Of a stretch of DNA of 64,000 bases, positions 57,574 to 64,000 are shown piece after piece. Under the pieces are notes generated by a model that saw only the letters and a program-made list of their open reading frames with translations, did no database searches and was not told the DNA's origin. This DNA is from Acinetobacter sp. NIPH 298. GTDB lineage: Bacteria > Pseudomonadota > Gammaproteobacteria > Pseudomonadales > Moraxellaceae. The position numbers and the translations under genes are program-made. Position 1 is the first letter of the stretch. Every line of letters begins with the position of its first letter. The stretch is taken from NCBI RefSeq assembly GCF_000369505.1, contig NZ_KB850055.1, forward strand, positions 1,794,407 through 1,858,406, read 5' to 3'.

Positions 57574-57960
57574 ATGTCTCAAAAAATTAATGCGACTGAT
57601 GTAACAGAAGAAGAAGCTTTAAATGCGATTTTTTTTGAGCGTGCGGATGAGTTTATCAAACAAGCCAATGATTTTTGCCGTCCACAAAAAGGTCAGCAAG
57701 CAAAACCTGAAGAATTACGTGCCCAAGTCAGTGCTGCCATGCTGTTCGGAACAGCTCGTTTTAATACGTGGGTCGCTGCCAACAACTTTAAAGATGGCAA
57801 TGAAATGCGTGAAGCTAAAGAACAAGTGATGTCTTACTTGTTGCAACAGTTTCAAATGATGTTAGAAGATAACTTTGATGAATATTGCGAGCAGTTTGAA
57901 AACTATCTCCGTTTCCGTAAAAACGAAGATTTTCATACGCATAAGCATGATGATAAGTAA
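57574..57960 (+). CDS. DUF3144 family protein
   Basis: This 128-residue acidic cytoplasmic protein matches the DUF3144 pattern: FFERADEFIKQANDFC, VSAAMLFGTARFNTWVAANNF and MMLEDNFDEYCEQFENYL. The family is small and uncharacterised. The ATG at 57574 follows GGAAAAG; an in-frame TTG lies 21 nt upstream. Confidence 0.82.
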   Translation: MSQKINATDVTEEEALNAIFFERADEFIKQANDFCRPQKGQQAKPEELRAQVSAAMLFGTARFNTWVAANNFKDGNEMREAKEQVMSYLLQQFQMMLEDNFDEYCEQFENYLRFRKNEDFHTHKHDDK

Positions 57961-57988
57961 TTAAGTAAACCTAGAATCCGTTTTATAT

Positions 57989-58021
57989 AAAAAAGGCATT
58001 GAATCATTCAATGCCTTTTTT
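57989..58021. terminator. Bidirectional terminator between the DUF3144 and antiporter genes
   Basis: Perfect 16-nt arms built on AAGGCATTGAAT surround a single central base, with T-runs on both strands. Confidence 0.85.
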
Positions 58022-58027
58022 AATGTA

Positions 58028-58993
58028 CTAAAATGCGGTGTGAACCAAATAACTGGTGTAGGCAATAAAGCTAAATACCCACACGCCCCCTTTGACACGC
58101 CCAATTCGTCCTTGACCTTTCAGACTCAACGTAAACAGCAATAGGCTCAGCGTAAGCGCGCCCATAACCACCATATCTCGATGGAGCACTTCTTGCGGTA
58201 CGATAGTCGGATGAATGACACCCGCAAGTCCGACTACGGCCAAGGTGTTAAACATATTCGAACCAATGATATTGCCGATTGCAATATCAAGCTCACCTTT
58301 TCGAGCTGCCGCAATGGAAGACGCCAACTCAGGCAATGATGTACCGATCGCGACAACTGTTAATCCAATTACCAACTCACTCACACCAAAGGCTTGGGCG
58401 ATTTCAACAGCTCCCCAGACCAGTAAGCGAGAGCTTATGACTAAAACAATCAAACCGAAGATGAGCTGAAGAACTGATGTTTTTAATGGCGTTTCGTGCT
58501 TCTTTAGCTCTAGATCAAACTCATGACTCAATATGTCGCTTTGATTGCGCATCCCATACCAGATCGTCCATCCCATATAGAGAAGCAGCATAAACAGCAT
58601 CAAAATGCCATCGATACGGCTCAACACACCATCAAAAATTTGTAGGATACAAATCGCCGTCACCAAAAGTAATATCGGCAGCTCTTTACGAACAACTGCT
58701 GAATGCACCATGATCGGATGAATTAGAGCAGTAATACCGAGAATAAGCGCAATATTGGCAATATTCGATCCGTAGGCATTTCCTAATGCAATACCCGGAT
58801 TTCCATCAATAGCCGCCATGATAGAGACGACAATCTCAGGCGCGGATGTACCAAAACCAACGATAACCATACCTACCAATAAAGGTGGCATACCTAAGTA
58901 GCGTGCGGTAGCAGATGCGCCATCCACAAATTTATCAGCACTTAACACCAATAAAATTAGGCCGAGAAGCACAGCAAGTGCTGCCAAAATCAT
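58028..58993 (-). CDS. Calcium/sodium antiporter (CaCA family, YrbG-like)
   Basis: This 321-residue inner-membrane exchanger has ten predicted helices in two inverted halves. The two alpha-repeat motifs, GFGTSAPEIVVSIMAA in the first half and GTSLPELASSIAAA in the second, hold the acidic cation-binding residues. Family members exchange Ca2+ for Na+ or H+. The exact ion specificity is inferred. Confidence 0.9.
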   Translation of the reverse strand: MILAALAVLLGLILLVLSADKFVDGASATARYLGMPPLLVGMVIVGFGTSAPEIVVSIMAAIDGNPGIALGNAYGSNIANIALILGITALIHPIMVHSAVVRKELPILLLVTAICILQIFDGVLSRIDGILMLFMLLLYMGWTIWYGMRNQSDILSHEFDLELKKHETPLKTSVLQLIFGLIVLVISSRLLVWGAVEIAQAFGVSELVIGLTVVAIGTSLPELASSIAAARKGELDIAIGNIIGSNMFNTLAVVGLAGVIHPTIVPQEVLHRDMVVMGALTLSLLLFTLSLKGQGRIGRVKGGVWVFSFIAYTSYLVHTAF

Positions 58994-59140
58994 GTTAATC
59001 CCCTTTCGTTTTCTTGCTTAAAATTCATCATAAATACTGATTCAATCCATTTTATGATGTGATTTAAAAACAGAAGAAACATGCAGAATAGTAGCAGCAC
59101 AAACTTTTTTTAAATCACTTTAAAATGTGAAGGTTCCAAA

Positions 59141-61909
59141 TTAACGATTGTCCTGCGCTTTGCCATATTGGTCCGCCATGACTTCAACAAAATGTTCAAG
59201 TTTAATGTATTTTTTAATCACGGCATCTACATCGGCTTTACTGAGTTGGGCAAACTCTTGATCTCGAACAGCTCGATCTAATAAAGTTTTGTTGCGTTCC
59301 AATTGTCCCGTCAACATACCGTGGATATTACGTTCATCTTCCAACGCTGTCACACGCTTTTTCATAATATCGGCTTTGGCTGCTTCAACTTCCTGCGCAG
59401 TCACACCTTTATTTAACAGATCAGTCAGCACTTTATGTACCGACTGTGACACTTGGTTAGAACGCCCAGCCGTATAATTTGCTGTAATACTCAAAGTACC
59501 ATCATCGACATCAGGATCTAAACTCAAACCACTACCAAAACCATATACTAAGGCATTCTTCTCACGTAACTCTTGCGCTAAACGCGATGAAAGTTGCGAG
59601 TTTCCTAAAATATGGCTGAGTACGATTAAGGCTGGCGCATCTTTGTGGTATGAACCGACTGGCAGCGCTAAAACACTTTGATAGCTACCAAACTCACGCT
59701 GTTCAGATAAGGCATGAATTTTTTGCGCTTTATATTCCGTGTATCGCCCTGTGACTTTCTTAAACGGTTGCTTTGCCTTCCAAGAAGCAAAAGTTTTCTT
59801 TAAAGTCTTCTGCATCTGCTTCGGATCAAAATCACCTGTTACCGCGATCTGAGCGTAATTGGTCACAAAGAACTGATCATAAAACTGCTTCACCTGTGCT
59901 TGTGTCGCTTCGTTTAATTGCTTTTTGGCTAACTCAGGTTCAAAGTGGTAACGCAAATCACCCGGTTGATAGATTTCCAAAACTTTAGATAAAGTCATGG
60001 ACGCCACCACAGCAGGCTCAGTATATGGGCGATCCAACACCGACAAACTTTGATTTTTTGCTAAATCAAATTCAGATTGGGCAAACTTAGGCTGCTTTAC
60101 AACATCCAGAATAAAGCCTAAAAAGTCTTCAAACTTATCTTTTTTCGCCTGAACAACCAGCGTTAAACCATTGCCATTTGAACTAACCGATGCACCACCA
60201 CTGGCTGCAATGGCTTTATCCGTGATTTCTTGTAAGGTATGTTTCTCCGAACCACGCAACATCAAATAACTGGTTAAATCCAATGTGGTTGCTTTACCAA
60301 ATAGAGATTTTTCATCACCAAAATCTAAACTGATCGTGGCATAGGTTTTATCATCACGGGTTGCGGTTGGGAACAAGGCATAGCGAATCCCATTTTTTAA
60401 CTGACCACGTTGGATCTTTTGCTCATTTTTCTGTAATTGCTGAGCAGACTGCGTGACAAATTGTGCCACTTCTTGTTGATAGACTTTGGCATCTTTTAAT
60501 GGCTCAGCCTTTTCAGCAATTTGGTCTAGAGTCTTTGGTTTCTCTTCAGCTTTAAGCGTCATCGCTTTTTTCTGATCTTCAGGCGTCGGTAAGATATCAC
60601 CTAAAATACGATGCGATGGAACCAAAAAGTCTTTCAAGGTTTGATTCATATCTTTCAATTTTAAGTCTTGAACCGCTTGTAAGTCCTTAAAATATTGATC
60701 CCACTGACCATGTGAAGAAACTGCATAATCACTTAAGCGTGAACCTAAAGCCACTGCATCATTGGCAATGCTTTCCGCTGTATTTTGAGAAATATTTTTG
60801 ATCCGCTGTAATTCAGCCTCAGTGAATGGCTGACTATTTTCAACGCCAACTTTTAATGCTTCACCCACTTTTTTTGCATCATGATTCGGCGCATAAATTG
60901 CGCCCATGAATACCACATTAAAGTCTTGATCTAACCATGTGGTGGCTTGCACTGCGGTACTGATCCCAGTTTCAACCATATTTTTATATAAACTACCACT
61001 TGGCTGCATGGTATATAAGGCGGGTGCAAGTGCTAAAGTCGGTTGCAACTGAGTATTTTTACCATTCATATAAATATGAAACTTCGCAAGATCACTGCCC
61101 TTTTGTACGGTGAACTGACGTTGGGCAATTTTGCTTGCATCTAACACCGGTACTTTTACAGGGGCTGGCACAGTGCGAGCTGGAATTGGGCTAAAATATT
61201 GGTCAACTTTATTTAAAACTTCAGTTTTATCGAATTTACCTGAAATCACCATCACCGCATTATTCGGTGCATACCATGTTCGATAAAATTGATTTAACTC
61301 ATTCATGGTAATAGATTTTAATTCAGGTAAATCACCAATCGGCAAACGACCTAAATATTGATTTCCATAGGCTGCTTTTAGCATCTGATCCATTAAAACA
61401 GCAAAAGGTTGATCCATACGGATCTCACGTTCACGTTTTACAATCTCGATTTCTGATGGGACAAATTTTTCTTGGAGTACCAATTTATCCATACGCTCAG
61501 ATTCGAGGTATAGAATTTCATTTAGGGCATTTTTTTCTGGACGGACAATGTTAATGTACTTCGTGGCGTAATAATCGGTACTGGCATTGGTCATCAAAGT
61601 AAATTGATCTAAACGGCGTTGGAACTCATCGCCTTTTACATTTTGTGTGCCTTTAAATGCCAGATGCTCAAGTAAATGTGCAAGCCCGCCTTTGCCTTTC
61701 GGATCGTTCAGTGACCCAGTTAAATAAACCGTATTTACATAAACTTTATTTTCTTTATCGTTCGGCGCAAGAATCACTCTAAAGCCATTATCTAATTTAT
61801 ATTCTTCAATATTTTTTTCAGTTTTTACCAGTACTGTCTGAGACCAAGACGTCGCACTCAATCCAATTAAACAAAGCGAGAGAGTAAGCTGCTTAAACCG
61901 CATTAACAT
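59141..61909 (-). CDS. M16 family zinc metallopeptidase, exported
   Basis: This 922-residue protein is a two-lobe M16 peptidase (pitrilysin/insulinase type). The signal peptide (LTLSLCLIGLSATSWS) indicates periplasmic or outer-membrane location. The inverted zinc motif HxxEH is in GLAHLLEHLAFKGT in the first lobe, and the later glutamate lies in ESERMDKLV. The second lobe lacks the motif, as expected. The role is inferred as degradation of small peptides. ATGs at 61909 and 61903 are both possible. Confidence 0.92.
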   Translation of the reverse strand: MLMRFKQLTLSLCLIGLSATSWSQTVLVKTEKNIEEYKLDNGFRVILAPNDKENKVYVNTVYLTGSLNDPKGKGGLAHLLEHLAFKGTQNVKGDEFQRRLDQFTLMTNASTDYYATKYINIVRPEKNALNEILYLESERMDKLVLQEKFVPSEIEIVKREREIRMDQPFAVLMDQMLKAAYGNQYLGRLPIGDLPELKSITMNELNQFYRTWYAPNNAVMVISGKFDKTEVLNKVDQYFSPIPARTVPAPVKVPVLDASKIAQRQFTVQKGSDLAKFHIYMNGKNTQLQPTLALAPALYTMQPSGSLYKNMVETGISTAVQATTWLDQDFNVVFMGAIYAPNHDAKKVGEALKVGVENSQPFTEAELQRIKNISQNTAESIANDAVALGSRLSDYAVSSHGQWDQYFKDLQAVQDLKLKDMNQTLKDFLVPSHRILGDILPTPEDQKKAMTLKAEEKPKTLDQIAEKAEPLKDAKVYQQEVAQFVTQSAQQLQKNEQKIQRGQLKNGIRYALFPTATRDDKTYATISLDFGDEKSLFGKATTLDLTSYLMLRGSEKHTLQEITDKAIAASGGASVSSNGNGLTLVVQAKKDKFEDFLGFILDVVKQPKFAQSEFDLAKNQSLSVLDRPYTEPAVVASMTLSKVLEIYQPGDLRYHFEPELAKKQLNEATQAQVKQFYDQFFVTNYAQIAVTGDFDPKQMQKTLKKTFASWKAKQPFKKVTGRYTEYKAQKIHALSEQREFGSYQSVLALPVGSYHKDAPALIVLSHILGNSQLSSRLAQELREKNALVYGFGSGLSLDPDVDDGTLSITANYTAGRSNQVSQSVHKVLTDLLNKGVTAQEVEAAKADIMKKRVTALEDERNIHGMLTGQLERNKTLLDRAVRDQEFAQLSKADVDAVIKKYIKLEHFVEVMADQYGKAQDNR

Positions 61910-61995
61910 AGATTATCCAAGTATTTATGGTGATTTAAATAAAAATGACAAACTATAGTAGAGAACGAGCGGTGTTTTTAATAGTGATGTTTTGC

Positions 61996-62023
61996 AAAAA
62001 GCTGTTTACTTAAACAGCTTTTT
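61996..62023. terminator. Terminator after the PhzF-like gene
   Basis: AAAAAGCTGTTTA pairs with TAAACAGCTTTTT around CT, a perfect 13-bp stem, 34 nt after the stop codon on the minus strand. Confidence 0.85.
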
Positions 62024-62056
62024 CTTTGCGTTTATAATGTCAGCAGACTCTATGTC

Positions 62057-62878
62057 TCAGTTAATCATAAGTTCCGCTTGCATATACAGTTTTGCATAAC
62101 CAGAAATTTCAATCCGATCTTCAGATTCAACCACACAGTCTAAAACGCCACCACGTTTAGATGCTTGAAAAGCAATAAGCTGTTTTTGATTCAACTTTTC
62201 TGCCCAAAGTGGCACGATTCCAGTATGAATTGAGCCAGTAACAGGGTCTTCACCTATGCCAACGGCTGGGGCAAAATAACGTGATACGCAATCAAACTGC
62301 CCCTCACCTCTCGCCGTAATTGCCACATCAGGTTGCGACGCAGTAATCGCAGTACGCACTTTGCCCAATTGCTTTAGTTTTTCCAGATCAGGCTGTTCAT
62401 CCAACACATCTTGCACGTTTTCGTATTCCACAATAAACGCTTGAGTGTTGCGATAAACCGCTTTAAATGGTTTGCTTAATCCTGCTCGAAGTTCAGGAGG
62501 GTATTCAGTCACTAATTCAGCTCTGCGAATCGGAAAATTCATTTTAATTTTGCCATCATCATCTTGGCTAACCACAAAAACACCTAAGTTACGCACATGG
62601 AATTGGATCGTTTTTGCAGCCGTGTAATCTTTAAATAAAACAAAAGCACTGGCTAAAGTGGCATGACCACAGAAATCTACTTCGTCTATAGGTGCAAACC
62701 AACGTATTTCATAGTTGCTATCATCCAACTTTTTCACAAAAGCCGTTTCAGACAAGTTATTTTCCATGGCGATATTCTGCATTAAATCATCATCTAACCA
62801 TGCATCTAAAACAATGACTGCCGCAGGATTACCCTTAAATAATGCTTGGGTAAAAGCATCTACTTGATACATTTTCAT
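62057..62878 (-). CDS. PhzF family isomerase-like protein
   Basis: This 273-residue protein matches PhzF/YddE epimerase-like enzymes. It has MYQVDAFTQALFKGNPAAV at the start, NNLSETAF, IRWFAPIDEVDFCGHATLAS with the conserved catalytic-site residues, and FAPAVGIGEDPVTGSIHTGI. The reaction of this member is unknown. The ATG at 62872 would start exactly MYQVDAF and is an equally good start. No phenazine genes are nearby. Confidence 0.9.
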   Translation of the reverse strand: MKMYQVDAFTQALFKGNPAAVIVLDAWLDDDLMQNIAMENNLSETAFVKKLDDSNYEIRWFAPIDEVDFCGHATLASAFVLFKDYTAAKTIQFHVRNLGVFVVSQDDDGKIKMNFPIRRAELVTEYPPELRAGLSKPFKAVYRNTQAFIVEYENVQDVLDEQPDLEKLKQLGKVRTAITASQPDVAITARGEGQFDCVSRYFAPAVGIGEDPVTGSIHTGIVPLWAEKLNQKQLIAFQASKRGGVLDCVVESEDRIEISGYAKLYMQAELMIN

Positions 62879-63016
62879 CGTTGGAAACTCTCAATATTTT
62901 TCAGTTATTTTGAACCGATCATCTGTAAATCATAGATACAGTTTTTTCTAAATTTGCGATACAAACCATATCTAAGAATTTTACGTGAAAGTTATACCAA
63001 ATAGATGAAAGCAGAC

Positions 63017-63526
63017 CTATTTCTTTTCCGTCACCCAAAGCGTAATGATTCCTTGAACAACGGCGACGCCGTCTTCCCTTAAAGCCTGCACTTTGACTTG
63101 CAAATCTCCCGTTTTCCAATCTTGTTCAACGATGGCTGTAAGTCGAATATCAGAATCAGCTTTCGCCAAATAATCAACCTGCATCCCTTTTGGCAACCAT
63201 CTTAGATGAGCGGGCACAGAAGCTTCCGCCAAAACACCCATGACATATTCCAATCCGTTGCAAATCGCGATCACGTGAACTGTACCAATATGATTTTCTA
63301 CAGTTTTGTTTTTTGACATGCTTGCTTCACAATAATTGCGTTCAAGCTTGCGAATGATTGGGTCAACCGTTTGAAAATATGGTGCTTTACGACTTACAAT
63401 TTTTGAAAGTAACGTTAATCCACCAGGGATATTCTTCAAGCCGTTGTAAGCATTGAGTACATAATTGCCTTGAGGACGTATATTTTTTCTGAGTTTTTGA
63501 ATTGCGGTATTAAATAGATTAGCCAT
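63017..63526 (-). CDS. DUF4442 hotdog-fold protein
   Basis: This 169-residue protein has the DUF4442 / PaaI-like hotdog-fold features: HIGTVHVIAICNGLEYVMGVL (read in pieces), HLRWLPKGMQVDYLAKA and the strand-rich end VAVVQGIITLWVTEKK. The family is related to acyl-CoA thioesterases; no activity is proven. Alone on the minus strand. Confidence 0.85.
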   Translation of the reverse strand: MANLFNTAIQKLRKNIRPQGNYVLNAYNGLKNIPGGLTLLSKIVSRKAPYFQTVDPIIRKLERNYCEASMSKNKTVENHIGTVHVIAICNGLEYVMGVLAEASVPAHLRWLPKGMQVDYLAKADSDIRLTAIVEQDWKTGDLQVKVQALREDGVAVVQGIITLWVTEKK

Positions 63527-63642
63527 TTTGAAATTGATTTAAATGAATTTCAAATAAGTTAACATAATGAAATCTATATCACGAACCTTCCCATAGCGTT
63601 TGTCTGAACCTCTAGGTCACGAATTTTTCATGCAAATAATAA

Positions 63643-63668
63643 AAAAGAGCGGTCATCGCCGCTCTTTT
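63643..63668. terminator. icd terminator
   Basis: AAAAGAGCGG pairs with CCGCTCTTTT around a 6-nt loop. It lies 18 nt downstream of the icd stop codon on the minus strand. Confidence 0.85.
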
Positions 63669-63685
63669 AAGATCATTAAATAACT

Positions 63686-64000
63686 TTAATCGCCCATATG
63701 CGAAATTATTGCTTGACCAAATTCCGAACAACGCAACAAGGTTGCATTTGGCATTAAACGCTCAAAGTCATAGGTGACAGTTTTTGCTTCAATCGCACCT
63801 GAAACCCCTTTGATAATCAGATCCGCAGCTTCCGTCCATCCCATATCACGTAGCATCATTTCCGCAGAAAGAATGATCGAACCCGGATTGACTTTATCCT
63901 GACCTGCGTACTTTGGTGCTGTTCCATGGGTCGCTTCATAAACTGCAATCGCACCACCAATATTGGCACCCGGTGCGATCCCAATACCACCGACTTCGGC
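63686..64000 (-). CDS. icd: Isocitrate dehydrogenase (NADP), C-terminal part (partial)
   Basis: The last 104 codons of isocitrate dehydrogenase run off the right edge. The visible part includes [12 protein letters not shown], the NADP-binding [18 protein letters not shown] region and [14 protein letters not shown], ending IISHMGD. This is the E. coli-type homodimeric enzyme of the TCA cycle, not the monomeric type. The adjacent hairpin is its terminator. Confidence 0.93.
   Translation of the reverse strand, partial: AEVGGIGIAPGANIGGAIAVYEATHGTAPKYAGQDKVNPGSIILSAEMMLRDMGWTEAADLIIKGVSGAIEAKTVTYDFERLMPNATLLRCSEFGQAIISHMGD

Overview
The window is a chromosomal segment of an Acinetobacter species. 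The assignment rests on low G+C, on gene content and on gene order: dat-ddc for 1,3-diaminopropane synthesis, a pstS-pstC-pstA-pstB operon, an Ata-like trimeric autotransporter, a short Bap-like protein of the BLP2 type, a desaturase/reductase/TetR (desB-desC-desT-like) cluster, and housekeeping genes (lon, rlmH, gdhA, nth, adk, mrdA, rsmD, rapA, hemL, thiE, icd). The species cannot be fixed by eye. No rRNA, tRNA, insertion sequence, prophage or CRISPR array was seen.

Layout. 1-1768 (minus) is the N-terminal part of a YadA/Ata-like adhesin that runs off the left edge. 2462-7322 (plus) carries fau, lon, rlmH and a DODA-type dioxygenase. A strong promoter plus two hairpins between lon and rlmH look like an unannotated small RNA. 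7507-8613 is a lipoprotein with two META domains and a DUF4377 domain. 8684-10030 (minus) is gdhA, with a perfect palindrome in its leader. 10633-10794 (minus) is a tiny Gln/Pro/Asn-rich protein.

11034-19646 (minus) is the accessory part of the window: a type VI secretion payload operon read vgrG, DUF4123 adaptor, VasX-like pore-forming effector, then three tandem paralogous membrane proteins that are most likely immunity proteins. Neighbouring genes overlap by 4 nt or are separated by 1 nt. The three immunity paralogues keep conserved ends and differ most in their membrane segments.

19767-30921 holds a stand-alone RnfB-like ferredoxin, nth, adk, a DUF445 membrane protein, mrdA-rsmD, several small envelope proteins and the BLP2-like adhesin. 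31248-40415 (minus) holds sohB, the pst operon with a three-half-site Pho box, and ddc/dat. 40883-47745 holds a SIMPL-domain protein, a Fur-box TonB-dependent receptor, the desaturase operon with its divergent TetR regulator separated by a 52-nt near-perfect palindrome, and dps. 48057-63526 is mostly housekeeping: rapA, an RluA-type pseudouridine synthase, a GlcG/HbpS protein, hemL, thiE, DUF962, CYTH-CHAD, DUF3144, a Ca/Na antiporter, an M16 peptidase, a PhzF protein and a DUF4442 protein. The right edge cuts icd.

The most interesting material is the T6SS cluster with its immunity array, the putative lon-rlmH small RNA, and the long palindrome between the desaturase operon and its regulator. 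All functions are assigned by reading motifs; no database search was run.
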